Origin: Pictodentalium vernedei
Taxonomy: Eukaryota > Mollusca > Scaphopoda > Dentaliida > Dentaliidae
Length of the DNA: 64,000 nucleotides
Direction of reading: 5' to 3'
Assembly (NCBI GenBank): GCA_031216915.1
Contig: CM062296.1
Coordinates: 453,592,287 to 453,656,286, forward strand
In this document: positions 21,191-31,833 of the stretch, piece by piece
Layout: each line of letters begins with the position of its first letter
Position numbering within the stretch: position 1 is the stretch's first letter
Translations under genes and position numbers: made by a program
The notes under the pieces: generated by a model
Databases searched by the model: none
Seen by the model: only the letters and a program-made list of their open reading frames with translations
What the model was told of the DNA's origin: nothing

Positions 21191-21837
21191 ACATCGAGTT
21201 TGTCTCCATTGGTGAGAGCCCTGTTGTCAGTGTTTGTGTGTATGTGTGTGTGGGGGGAGGGGGGAATAAGTACAGAGACTCCGAGCCCCAGAGCGGGGAG
21301 GGGTGCAGTATTGGCTTGTGGGGCCCTGAAACGAACGCGAATACAAACGGCTAATTGAATATTTACACTGAATAATAACGTAAACAGTTAGAATTTTGGT
21401 TTTAGATACAAGCCTTCCAAAAGGCCTAGAGTTTGCGGGTTTAGGAAGCCGGAGTTCCCAGAGAGAATCATTGTAGAACATAAAATCTTTTCTACTCCGT
21501 GAGTATGGGGAAAACCGACTCCCAGCATTCCCTTTTTACCTGAGCAATGGCTGTACACCTGGTGGTGCAATGTTCATTATCCACCCTCTCTCCCGCTAAA
21601 TCGAGATACTGCTGAAATTTTCGTCTTTCAAGTTGCCGGCCTGGAATCGATGCCCGGGTTGTTCCTCAGCCAGCATAATTTAGGTTCTATCTGGTACAAT
21701 TTTTTGAAAGAACGGTTTCTAAATGCCACTGCACATGTTCCAAACACCGCATTGGCACACTGACACAAATATAACGTCAGCTGAAACCTACAGAAAAGCA
21801 ATGTTCAGGCCCCTCACCCCCACCGCCAAGTGACGTT
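21191..21837. other. No gene seen
   Basis: GT- and G-rich runs at 21230-21265 and a short SINE-like AGGAAGCCGGAGTTCCCAGA block at 21441 (minus). Otherwise unrecognised. Confidence 0.4.
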
Positions 21838-21845
21838 CTTGCCAT

Positions 21846-22346
21846 CAGTGGCGTGGCCACGGGGGGGGGGAGGGAGGGATTGGGGGACACGTCCCCCACT
21901 TTCCCTCAAATTTGGTCCTCGAAATTTGTCCAAAAATGGCATAAAAATCGTAGGGGGGTTATGCCCATGGGGGTTAGGTTGTAGATTGCTTGTCCTAACA
22001 TGAAAAGATAGACAGTCATCAGTACATGAAAAACCTCAAAATATCCGTTCAGATGCAAGGAGATGGGGTTTTTTGAACAGTGGAATTCAAACTTTTTCTA
22101 CCACCCGCCGAACCATGGTCTGCCCATGGTACCGACGACCCTTGACCGCCCCATATCGGACACATTTATTTCCCTTTGGTGGAAACCCTTATTGTTACCT
22201 TGGTTACCTAGCTCAAACTTTAGGGACGCAAAATTCTGGAATGTGAAGGCTTGGAAAGCTTTTCCCGCACCCGCCACCCTCAACCCCCTCTAAGACAGGC
22301 TCTGCGAGTTTGTCCCCCCACTTGCTTTGGGCTGGCTACGCCACTG
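21846..22346. mobile_element. Non-autonomous hAT-like element, 501 bp
   Basis: Terminal inverted repeat CAGTGGCGTGGCCA on the left, TGGCTACGCCACTG on the right. A perfect 8-bp target duplication CTTGCCAT lies at 21838-21845 and 22347-22354. Eight-bp duplications and CAG(T/G)GGCGT ends fit the hAT superfamily. The left end is followed by poly-G. A related interior (TCAGATGCAxGGAxATxGGG onward) is at 35400-35600. No transposase is encoded. Confidence 0.9.
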
Positions 22347-22379
22347 CTTGCCATACTGCTTTTCTTCTTGAAAGAACGT

Positions 22380-22580
22380 TTCTATGGGATTGATGAATCG
22401 GGGTTGGGGTCGGTTAAAGCCCTCATCCAATATTTTAAATAATTAAGAATGTCGCGGCCCAGCCCTAGCATGGTTTGAGCTGGAGAGAAAAAGGTTAAGG
22501 CGTGTCGTACCCTTTAACTGGTTAAATTCTAGAAGCCCATAAGCAGTTCAAAATTTCACTGAAGTTTTAATACCCCCCGA
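22380..22580. other. No gene seen
   Basis: Short spacer without recognised features. Confidence 0.4.
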
Positions 22581-22585
22581 ACCAC

Positions 22586-22652
<67 letters not shown>

Positions 22653-22692
22653 GAGAGAGAGAGCGTGTGTGTGTGTGTGTGTGTGTGTGTGA
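22586..22692 (+). repeat. (GA)n then (GT)n microsatellite
   Basis: GA run from 22586 to about 22663, then GT units to 22691. A second GA array lies at 22800-22847. ORFs rich in Ser-Leu or Thr-His on the minus strand are artefacts. Confidence 0.98.
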
Positions 22693-22799
22693 GTGTGAGA
22701 GAGATTTTGATTTTGGGGTCCTCCCGAAAAACCTATATACGCCACCGAGAGAGCACATAGCTCTCTCTCTGTGGCCTACATAGACTTTTAGGGGGTGGA

Positions 22800-22847
22800 C
22801 GAGAGAGAGAGAGAGAGAGAGACAGAGACAGAGAGAGAGAGAGAGAA
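22800..22847 (+). repeat. (GA)n microsatellite
   Basis: Interrupted GA dinucleotide run. Confidence 0.95.
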
Positions 22848-23491
22848 TTACCACTGCAGATTTTCACACAAAGAGAAAGATATACAATAAAATTACCAGC
22901 ATACCACAACGCAATTTGCGTGATTGTGGAGACAGTAATGGGGGAACTCAGATTTAATTACCGGAAAAAAGGAATTGTTACTAGAAATTAGTATTCTGAC
23001 CAAATGACACTGTTTGTTAATCAGAACACCATCAATCATGCTGAGCCATCAGAAATAATGTCAAAATGCAATTCAAACATTTGGGCATTATTCCAAGTAG
23101 ATGCGAGCATAGAGAGTAACTCTGGCCCACTTGCCATGAATAATGTTACGAATGCACTATTAAGTAATTACTTAAATGCACGGGCATTTGGCATTGTGCA
23201 TCGAAAATACATTCATCAGTATTAAGGCAATTCACCATGTACATTCGACAAAAGCTCGATGATGGATCGGGAGAGCTAGCCACTCCCCACCCCCCCCCCC
23301 CCCCCACGACACACACACCCGTTCGCTCTCTCTCCTCTGATATTGTAACTACCGTATTCATTAAATAATTAGATGTTTGTCTTTCCCAGAATTACCCATT
23401 ATTAAACTCGACAATTATGACTTCAAACTTGGCTGATATGACGCCGACCTCGGCCGATATAAGCCAAACTAGAGTTGGCACCCTTGATGCG
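22848..23491. other. No gene seen; poly-C run
   Basis: Poly-C at about 23289-23306. No coding evidence. Confidence 0.45.
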
Positions 23492-23495
23492 TTAA

Positions 23496-23739
23496 CACTT
23501 TATCTAACGAAACGGACAAAACCGGCCAGCGCTATTCTCAAAAATCCCCAATTAATTTTCATTATTTTTTTCATTTTTTGTCTCAAAAAAATAGGTTATG
23601 ACCCCTCGTTGGAACGAGCTCGTCGAGTTCGTTCCATCGAGGGGTCATAACCTATGTTTTTGAGACAAAAAATGAAAAAAATTAGTTATTCAAGAATTAT
23701 TTTTGCAAGTGTCGTCTGATTTTCAGGTTAGGTAAAGGG
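23496..23739 (+). mobile_element. TTAA MITE family A, complete
   Basis: TTAA 23492-23495 and 23740-23743. The left end is decayed (CACTTTATCTAACG); the right end GTTAGGTAAAGGG is intact. The core palindrome is near 23622. Confidence 0.88.
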
Positions 23740-23743
23740 TTAA

Positions 23744-24086
23744 ATAGCGAAGCGAAACTAATTTGCCTACATCGAAATCCCTCACGCTTACCCATCGAAC
23801 ACAGCCAGGAAAATTGGCATTACCAGGCATGGTGGGGAGGTTTGAAGCAGAGGTTTGTATGATGGCGAATAAATGGTAGCAATAAGAAATGATTAGGTGG
23901 AAAGAAGAGGGTTGCACAGAAAATTCAGAGTCGTAAGCGGACATCCATCGAAGTAGAAGAAGAGATAGTTCAGCTATCCGAACGCTTCCTCTTAGAGGAT
24001 GTCAAGACGTTCAGATAGCTGAAATAGGAGAAGAGAAAACTTCGGACTTATTGCTCGGTCAGTTTCACATCGGCCGACATATAAGC
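23744..24086. other. No gene seen
   Basis: No recognised feature. Confidence 0.4.
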
Positions 24087-24094
24087 TCTCGGTA

Positions 24095-24786
24095 CAGGGG
24101 CGTGGCGAGAGGGGGGGGGGTGATCCCCCCCCCCCCCCCCAATCCTGGCCAAAATTTCCTATAGTTGGAAATTCGGAGGGCAATTCACGAGTACTTGGAA
24201 ATTCCTTCTATCTGGACTTTAGAGCTTCTTTGGTGATGCTGATGTCTCTTCCAACTCGATTTCAAATCGGCAAAAATTCCAGCTGTTACTATTTTCAACT
24301 ACAGTGTATGCAATATCGAGCTTCATAAGTATGCATGATGAAAATCGGTACGAGATTCCTATAGTACGTTTAACTTATCGTAATAAATAAAATCATCGAA
24401 ATGCACTTCAAGAAAATCACATGTAAAATCGTTATCCTGAGTTAATTCCATCATGCACAGTTACAAAATGATGAAACATCGAAAATTGATCATTCCTGCA
24501 AAATATCTGGTTTAATATTAGGACAGTGTGAATTGCTCAAAGTTCTCGGCTTGAGCATTTGTTTAGCATATATTCAATTCCCAGAATAATACCAAATTAA
24601 ATGTGTTGGCATTTCAGTTACTGGAATCAATGTTATGCCCCCTTTCATTGATTCATTTTCAAAGGTTTTCTTGGTGAATTTCCAACTGGGGGAGGGACCG
24701 GGAGGTGGACCCCCTCCGGTCCCTCCCCCAGTTGGAAATTCACTACCTTACACTCCTCCAATCGAAAACCTCTAGCCACGTCCCTG
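24095..24786. mobile_element. Non-autonomous hAT-like element, 692 bp
   Basis: Left end CAGGGGCGTGGCGAGAGG, right end CCTCTAGCCACGTCCCTG (inverted, three mismatches). Flanking 8-mers TCTCGGTA and CCTTGGTA match at 6 of 8. Poly-G and poly-C follow the left end. An internal hairpin GGGGGAGGGACCGGGAGG/CCGGTCCCTCCCCC lies at 24673-24747. Confidence 0.75.
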
Positions 24787-24794
24787 CCTTGGTA

Positions 24795-25097
24795 ACATTA
24801 CATCAGTCTTCGATCTTCGGTCTCAGGATGAGAAGCTGCTCAGGTTGATATCTCGGCCGATATGAAACTAACCAAGTAATAACCCCAAATTATGACGGAC
24901 TCATGATTACACGAATAAGTCATAAGCTGCAAATATAGTGCAAGTTAGGTGTCCACTTTACAAGAGATTTTCGAATATCAACATTTCGGCAGTACGCTCG
25001 TATGAGCTAATGACGAGCATGTTTTTAGCCTTACTGACTTGTAAGTAGTGCTAGTGAGTGAAAAGACTAGTTGGTTCACAGAAGGTCACCAGAAGCT
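24795..25097. other. No gene seen
   Basis: No recognised feature. Confidence 0.4.
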
Positions 25098-25101
25098 TTA
25101 A

Positions 25102-25339
25102 CCCTTTACCCAATGTAAGGGCCAAAACCGCCAGCGCTATTCACAAAAATCGCCAATTAATTTTCATTATTTTCTTTCTTTTTTGTCTCAAAAACATAGG
25201 TCGTTCCAAAGAGGGGTCATAACCTATAGCTCGTTCCGAAGAGGGGTCATAACCTATGGTTTTGAGATAAAACATAAAAAAAGGTTATTCAAGAATGTTT
25301 TTGCAAGTGTCGTCTGCTTTTCTCGTGTTTGGTAAAGGG
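25102..25339 (+). mobile_element. TTAA MITE family A with rearranged centre
   Basis: TTAA 25098-25101, CTAA 25340-25343. The outer arms are normal. In place of the central palindrome there are two direct copies of a CGTTCC(A/G)AAGAGGGGTC right-arm segment (near 25201 and 25231), so the hairpin is lost. Confidence 0.82.
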
Positions 25340-25343
25340 CTAA

Positions 25344-26360
25344 GAAAAACAAGAGGCTCCACGGGGCCTGGAGCGCTCACCTCCATCTCCATAGGATACA
25401 TTGTCAATCCTTGAGCCCCCCAGGAGTGACAAAATAGCCCAAGCATCATGCCTTTTCTTCAGTTGATCATAATGTAAAATGTGGAGCTCCCCTATGCCCG
25501 TCCATACAATCTATGTGGATTAATCTTAGTTACACACCAAAAGAGGGTACGGAATACAAAGTTTCTAATTCTTCAGCTACGTGGCTAATTCCGACTCCCA
25601 TAGAGAGCCCAAATATTGACCGAGGCACTCGATTTGAATAAAATTGAATCTGCCCTCCCTAGAGATGTTGTATACCAAATATGAAAGCATTCTGACTGGT
25701 GGATCTGAAGAAGAAGATTTTTGAAGAAATTCTCTCATATTGTACTAAGTTAAATTTCAGGTTCCCATATGGACCCCAAATATTAACCCGGGCACTCGAA
25801 TTGAACAAACGTGAATCTGACCTCCCTAGAGATGTTGTATACCAAATATGAAAGCTTTTTGACTGGTGGATCTGAAGAAGAAAAAGAAGAAGTTAAAATT
25901 CGGGCTATCATAGGGAGACCAAATATTAACCCAGGGAACCAATTTAAACAAACTAGAATCTGACTCCCCTGGAGATGTTGTAAACCGAAAGTGAAAGGAT
26001 TCTCACTGGTGCATCTCAGGAAGAAGATTTTTGAAGAAATTCCCTCATATTGTACTAAGTTACATTTCAGGTTCCCATATCGAGCCCAAATATTAACCCA
26101 GGCACTCGAATTGAATAAACTTGAATCTGACTCCCCTAGAGATGTTGTTATTAAATAGGCCTAGGCCTTGACAATTCCATATTTTGGTAAAGATTTTAAA
26201 GAAATGTCCTCATATTATACTAAGCTAAAATTTAGGCTACCATATCGAGCCCAAATATATACCTAGGGACCCGATTTCAACAAATTTGAATCTGACTCCC
26301 CTACAGATGTTGTTATTAAATAGGCCTAGGCCTTGACAGTTCCATATTTTGGTAAACCTA
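25344..26360 (+). repeat. Dispersed repeat D, 5' portion with internal repeats
   Basis: Starts AAAAACAAGAGGCTCC and GGAGCGCTCACCT next to the MITE. Units of about 170-185 bp then carry TCTGACCTCCCTAGAGATGT, TGTATACCAAATATGAAAGC, GACTGGTGGATCTGAAGAAG and CAAATATTAACCC. A GGCCTAGGCCTTGACA segment occurs twice (26157, 26320). The 3' end typical of the other copies is missing. It is non-coding. Confidence 0.75.
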
Positions 26361-26807
26361 TAAACAGGTTACCCATTTAGTTGTTCATTAACCTATTTTG
26401 AAGGTTCAGTGAATTTGTTTCATTAAGCTCTGGTTAACCAAAATCCAAACACGATATGCCACAGGCATATCCTGAAGGCTATATGCCTGAGCTGGGGAGA
26501 GTTTGGGAGGGAATGTAGAGTTATGCCTCTTCTGTTTGCAAAATGCAATGACTTCTGACGATAAAAATATCAGCGAAGCAGATATGTGCAATCACTAGAA
26601 ATATGAAGTTGTGCCTCTTCTACTGGCTGCATTGCATATAAGAACGTGGAGTTGTGAATAGGTCTTGAATTGATTTGGCAGTGACCCCATCATACATCAG
26701 GCCACAGCGCATTTCATTTTCCATAAACTGTGACATGTTTCTAATACTGCTTACAGCTGAATAAGCACAAATTTAATATTTATGAGTACTACTTTCTCCC
26801 CAAGCAT
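26361..26807. other. No gene seen
   Basis: No recognised feature. Confidence 0.4.
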
Positions 26808-26811
26808 TTAA

Positions 26812-27064
26812 CCCTTTACCTAACGAATCGGCATCATCCGCCCGCGTAATATGCAAATTCAGCAGTTGAAAGAATATTATTTTTCAAACAATTTCAACAA
26901 AACCATATCATGTGACCCCTCGTTGGAACGAGCTCTCGACGAGCTCGTTCCAACGAGGGGTCACATGATATGGTTTTGTTGAAATTTTTTGAAAAATAAT
27001 AATTTTTCAACTGCTGAATTTGCATATTACGCGGGCGGATGCGGGCGATTCGTTGGGTAAAGGG
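26812..27064. mobile_element. TTAA MITE family B, full-length foldback (253 bp)
   Basis: TTAA 26808-26811 and 27065-27068. Both ends are of the CCCTTTACC.AACGAATCG type, and the inverted repeat runs the whole length: GCATCATCCGCCCGCG against CGGGCGGATGCGG, ATGCAAATTCAGCAGTTGAA against its complement, and a GGAACGAGCTC centre near 26939. Other B copies keep this arm on one side only. Confidence 0.92.
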
Positions 27065-27068
27065 TTAA

Positions 27069-27869
27069 TACCCAATTATATTAACAGATAACAATAGCAA
27101 CGAAAGAGATCAATTAAAAGTAATTAAAAAGTTAGATAGTATGGTGTATAAGACGCAAAAACACCCAAGTTCATTTTTGGTTAACCGATGAATCCTTTTG
27201 GTTAACCGATCGTCCGTTCACCTTAATTTTTGTTTGCATAACCTCCAGGCGAACGGAACGATCGTTCGACTGAGTTGCCTGTTGTGTACCAAATATGAAA
27301 TGTGTTTAAACAATGGGTCGAAGTTTGGTCATTCGATTAAATATCGTCCTGTGAGAGTAGCAACGCACCATCCGCGAGTCTAAAGTACCCATGAGACGAC
27401 ATTACAAACAGAATCCATTCCCTACATTCTAATAAATTGGTGGTAGACATGGCCCGTTGCATCACTCTCTTTCAACGACAAATAGACGTATCGGGCAGTT
27501 TTGAAAACATACCCACGACGCTGCATTGTCTGTTTTTGTACACGTACTGGGTGGTGCCGACAGTCGGCACTGAGCAGTTAACATTCAGCATCACATCCTC
27601 CCTTCGGCGCAACAAGGCACCTTCTGCAATCCTGTAAGCATTGCAGATGGTGACTTGTTGCACTCAAGGAACGATATCTAAGTACGAATTCGGTATATAG
27701 CTGCACGTGAACATAACATAAAAATCACATTTTATTGCACGGACATGTGAAACCACGGTACCCGTTTTACCCTACCCCCTGCCATCGAAAGCATCAAAGT
27801 ATCGCAAGTGAAGAATAGGAGACAAGCCGGGCATTTGGTACCTAACGGTCTGCAGCATCATCAGAATAT
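27069..27869. other. No gene seen
   Basis: ORFs of up to 66 residues overlap on both strands at 27437-27663, without recognised domains. Confidence 0.45.
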
Positions 27870-28015
27870 TGGACTTTCGCTGTATCCGCCCTTCGGATTA
27901 TTGAGCTTCCGGACGATTGGGCCTTCGAAGTATTAAGCTTTCGGACGATTCGACTTCAGAAGCATAGAACATCCGAAGAATCGGATTCTGGGAATATTGG
28001 ACATTTTGAGTATTG
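27870..28015 (+). repeat. Degenerate ~15-bp minisatellite, locus 1
   Basis: Loose tandem copies of a CTTCGGANTATTGGG-like unit (CCTTCGGATTATTGA, CTTCCGGACGATTGGG, CCTTCGAAGTATTAA, CTTTCGGACGATTCG). The same motif forms a longer array at 30520-30965. Confidence 0.7.
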
Positions 28016-28547
28016 GGTATTCAATTTTGATAATCTAGGTATTTATTGTATATGGCCAAACACACTGTTGATTAGATTTAAAAGAGAAAAAAACAAACAG
28101 GTGAGTGAGGGACATATCCGGTGGGAGGGAATTATTTAAATTGGCATTCCAATTCTTTTACTGATACATACATATTATCAATACAATGGAGTGATCTGAT
28201 CGTAGTATCACGTTGAGTTGACTGGGTGAGACAGCTGGATCAAATAAGTGCCTTGTCTTGAGTTTCACCCAGATTTCTCCCCCACACTTCCCATACAAGA
28301 AATGCGTGAGTGTCTCGTGTGAGAAGGCCACGTGAGATGTGATTTGTTTATGTTTCAATGTATTGTTGTTTGTTGTAATTGGTGTTAACTGGTTGAGGGC
28401 TTGATTATTTTTGGTCTTCTGATTTGCACACTTTCCAATAAGCAAGTCAGTGTTTTTCAGAAATGGACAACAAAATTGTTTGATGGAGCTGAACGTGCCC
28501 CTGGATTACTTTTGATGATGCCAGTGTGTTTTGGTGGGGCAGATACA
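28016..28547. other. No gene seen
   Basis: No recognised feature. Confidence 0.4.
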
Positions 28548-28703
28548 TTATCCCTGATAGGGGTGGGTGTGAGATGGGGAAATCTCACCCTTGGGACAAG
28601 ATATTTGGTTCAAATACCCAGAAATTAGCTTCGTGTCTGGCCCAAATATCTTGTCCCCTCGGATGAGATTTCCTCATCTCACACCCTCACCCACCAGGAA
28701 TAA
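28548..28703. mobile_element. Foldback element (family J)
   Basis: The left arm contains GGGTGTGAGATGGGGAAATC and GGGACAAGATATTTGG. The right arm carries the complement (CAAATATCTTGTCCC, GATTTCCTCATCTCACACCC), closing at AGGAATAA. Arms are about 65 bp with a short loop. Confidence 0.75.
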
Positions 28704-28777
28704 TAATAATCTCACCTTGTCAACAAGACGTGATTCAATGACCAGATCAATCTACTGTTGGGATAATAGGTTTATTA

Positions 28778-28907
28778 CACTCGAAAATCGGTTGGGTTAA
28801 AAATCAACCCAAATCGACTGGGTTGAGTGAATATGAACCCAAATTGGGTTCATATTCACTCAACCCAGTCGATTTGGGTTGATTTTTAACCCAACCTATT
28901 TAGAGTG
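28778..28907. mobile_element. TA-flanked foldback element (family L), copy 1, 130 bp
   Basis: Arms are near perfect: GGTTGGGTTAAAAATCAACC, CAAATCGACTGGGTTGAGTG and AATATGAACCCAAATT, with their complements. Ends CACTCGAAAA and TTTAGAGTG are bounded by TA on both sides (28776-28777, 28908-28909), as expected for Tc1/mariner-type insertion. A second copy is at 62060. Confidence 0.82.
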
Positions 28908-28909
28908 TA

Positions 28910-29515
28910 TGTGACACATAATAAAATTAATTAAAATTCTCATTCCAATGAAATACCCACCCATGCCCCTCTAACACTGTGTAAAATAATCCAAATTCGA
29001 TCAACACATTCTGAAGAATATAGGGTAGTACACTTGTGTTTTACAGCAGTGGGGAAATGATTGGGATAAAATGGTGGCATTGATGAGAAAACTTATTGTC
29101 AGATAATAAAGATAGTTGGTCACAGGGAATAATAAATCTAATAAGGCCATTTCACTTGTTTGTTGTGGTACTCATATGAGAATAGGTAATCACCGAATGG
29201 AAAGCATGCAGCATTTGTCCTTGAATAATCAAAAATATTGACAAACTTCAATAAAAATTCCTTCATAAAAACCTAGCTATACAAACTAAATGGAATTCCT
29301 TGATAAATGGGCTGAATCATGCCATGTTTACAGGTTCAAAATTTTTTGCCACCAATGTGTTCCTGAACTCAATTATGAAACCACATCCCTATCACCTGAA
29401 CTCAATTACGACATCACATCTCTATCAATGGATTTGAGAAAAATAGAATTCCACTTGATTTATGTCTTCGTCATTTCAAGTTTTCATTCAATTTCACTCC
29501 ACCAAAAGGATAAAA
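28910..29515. other. No gene seen
   Basis: The 85-residue ORF at 29290-29547 includes a small tandem duplication (CTGAACTCAATTA twice) and no known domain. Confidence 0.4.
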
Positions 29516-29519
29516 TTAA

Positions 29520-29753
29520 CCCTTTAACCAACACAAAAATAAGATGACACTTGCAAATAAAATTATTGAATGGCTTGATTTGTTTTATGTTTTTACGTCA
29601 AAAACCTAGCTTATTGCCCCTCAATGGAACAGGCACAATGAACTCATTCCAATGAGGTGCCAAAAGCTATGTTTTTGAGACAAAAAATTAAAAATGAAAG
29701 GCAATGTTTTTTAATAGTGCTGGCCAGAGTTGGTCATTACCTTTGGTAAAAGG
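29520..29753 (-). mobile_element. TTAA MITE family A, reversed, diverged
   Basis: TTAA 29516-29519 and 29754-29757. CCCTTTAACCAACAC at the left and TTACCTTTGGTAAAAGG at the right. The core is decayed (GGAACAGGCACAATG). Confidence 0.75.
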
Positions 29754-29804
29754 TTAATGTGACTTTTTTCATTGCTTCTCAATAATTTACGCAGATAAAT
29801 AGAG

Positions 29805-29948
29805 GATATGGAATGAGTGTTTTTCTCATATAATATTTATGAAACGAGTCTAAGAATTTTCCGTTTTGACGAGCCTCTAGCGAGCCCAAACGGAAAATTC
29901 GGACGAGTTTTATAAATATTATATGAGAAAAACATTCATTTCATATAC
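29805..29948. mobile_element. AT-rich foldback element (family M)
   Basis: The left arm GAATGAGTGTTTTTCTCAT, ATAATATTTATGAAACGAG and AATTTTCCGTTT is complemented by the right arm through 29948. The centre is near 29877 (GACGAGCCTCTAGCGAGCCC). Confidence 0.78.
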
Positions 29949-30007
29949 TATTTATCATCTGACACACACACACACGCACAAATTAGCCACTTGGTATGAC
30001 TTTTTAA

Positions 30008-30214
30008 CCCATCACCTAACTTGAGTTGCAGAAATGGAAAAAACATCCTCGTATAACTAAAATTTTTCATTTTTTGCTTCCAAAACATAGGTTATAACCC
30101 CTCATTGGAACGAACTCGTTGAGCTCGTTCAATGAGGGGTCATAACCTAAGTTTTAGAAGCAAAAAGTGAAAATATAAAAAAAAATGAATGGCGTTTTTC
30201 TTGTAGGTAAAAGA
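30008..30214 (-). mobile_element. TTAA MITE family A, reversed, diverged
   Basis: TTAA 30004-30007, CTAA 30215-30218. Ends CCCATCACCTAAC and TTGTAGGTAAAAG. The core GTTATAACCCCTC and GGAACGAACTCG is retained. Confidence 0.75.
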
Positions 30215-30218
30215 CTAA

Positions 30219-30519
30219 TACAATATAACCGACCCTAGATAGGACGGATAACGTAAATTCTCCCTTCTGAAATTATGCAAATGTGACGCAGTTGTATTTT
30301 GTTTAGCCAATCAAACTGTCTAGTTTTGAAATTGACCAATGAAATTGACGGAAGGCTTTATTTGTCACTGATTAATATGAAAACAAAATATCAAATGTTT
30401 TAAAGAGAACAAAACGGACGAGTCATATGATAAAAATAAATACATATATTTTTTTCAAGTCATCATGAATATGATGTAAATACTTTACTAAATTAATGCT
30501 GCAAGCTATTGGGCGTGAG
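30219..30519. other. No gene seen
   Basis: AT-rich, unrecognised. Confidence 0.4.
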
Positions 30520-30965
30520 GTCTATCGGTGCATCGGAGTATTGGATCTTCGAAGTATCGGTTCATTGGAGGGTTTGGCCTTCGGAATAAAGGTACGTAAC
30601 TAAATAATTTGGGCAAGACCCGTAAAAGTAATCCATTTTCCAGGGGCGGTTGCGAGGAAAACCGTCTAAGGCGTGGCAACGCAGAATCTGACTCTTGGAG
30701 TTTTGGAATGTCGAACAATTACTCCTTCGGAAAATCGGGCCTTTGGAGTTGAGTATTGGCCCTCAAGGCTGTTGGGTTGTCGGAATATCGAATCTTCGGA
30801 ATGTCGGACCTTCAACTATAGGACCCACGGAGTATTGGGTCTCCGGAATATCGAATCTCTCGAGCTTTGGGCTATCGGAATATCAAACCTTTGGAGCATT
30901 TAGATATATACCGGATATTCGGAGTATTGAGCCTTTGGAACATCGGCCATCGGAGTAGTGAATCT
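30520..30965 (+). repeat. Degenerate ~15-bp minisatellite, locus 2
   Basis: Many loose copies of an ATCTTCGGAATATCGA/CCTTTGGAGTATTGG unit, interrupted by unique DNA at about 30585-30690. The ORFs here (up to 96 residues) are repetitive Ile-Ser-Asn peptides of no known family and are read as repeat artefacts. Confidence 0.7.
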
Positions 30966-31149
30966 TCGAGTACTATTGTCTGTGAAATAAATACCCAAGT
31001 ATCTATATTCCGAGTGCCCAGTTCTCCGAGCAACGGAAGCCGCGGTCCAAGATTCCTAAGGTCCTACATTCTGAAGGCGCAATACGCTGAGGTACCAATA
31101 GACAGAGTTTTAAAAATTATTTTTGACAGCGTCAATTCATTTGGTGCTC

Positions 31150-31262
31150 AGAACTAAGGTGTACTGCACATCTATGGTGCACTTGCCTTCAGCCGACGTG
31201 GATCTGCTTGTGCCGGTCTAGTGAGTTAGAGGGTCTGGCAGTTGCTCGCTGCTGGATCTCTC
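31150..31262 (+). mobile_element. SINE body fragment
   Basis: AAGGTGTACTGCACATCTAT, GGTGCACTTGCCTTCAGCC and GGATCTCTCCGGACAC match the SINE body in order. There is no head or tail. Confidence 0.6.
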
Positions 31263-31825
31263 CGGACACTAGGTGCACCCGTCGTTTGCTGGTATTCAGT
31301 TTCTGGTTTGGAGTATGATAAAAGTTCGCGGGAGGAAGCGGCTTTACCCCCCGTTCCATCCACTTCCAAGCTTCCCCAATGAATGATTTTGTATACATTT
31401 CGTGTTTGCGTATAATCAATACCTTGGTGGAGCACAACCTACTTGACCAGGCTACTCACCTGGACAGCGCTACCCAGAAAGTACTGAGAAGTTTAGCAGT
31501 CCAGTCATACTTCCTTCCTTCTTCCACGAACCAATGAATATCCAGACAGAAGAAAGATTGTTATAAAATTCCACCAGAAGCTCGTTCAAAAATCTATGCC
31601 CTAATATAACAATGCCATGTTAAACGGAGAAGTTAACATTGTAATTTCTGACAAACACATTCACACTGTTTCAATACGTGACTTGACACATGAATGATCT
31701 TGTTTGGAAATTGACAAGGACAAGGCAAAGCCAGAATCCCCAAACCAAGGGGTGTGGCAACTACAATATTGGGGCCCTGATCGATTAACCGCAGGTATAT
31801 CCCGAAGTCCCCAGCTGGAAAAGGT
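31263..31825. other. No gene seen
   Basis: No recognised feature. Confidence 0.4.
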
Positions 31826-31833
31826 ATAAATGG

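Noticed and set aside
22548-22854. Ser-Leu and Thr-His rich minus-strand ORFs
   Set aside because: Translations of (GA)n and (GT)n microsatellites.
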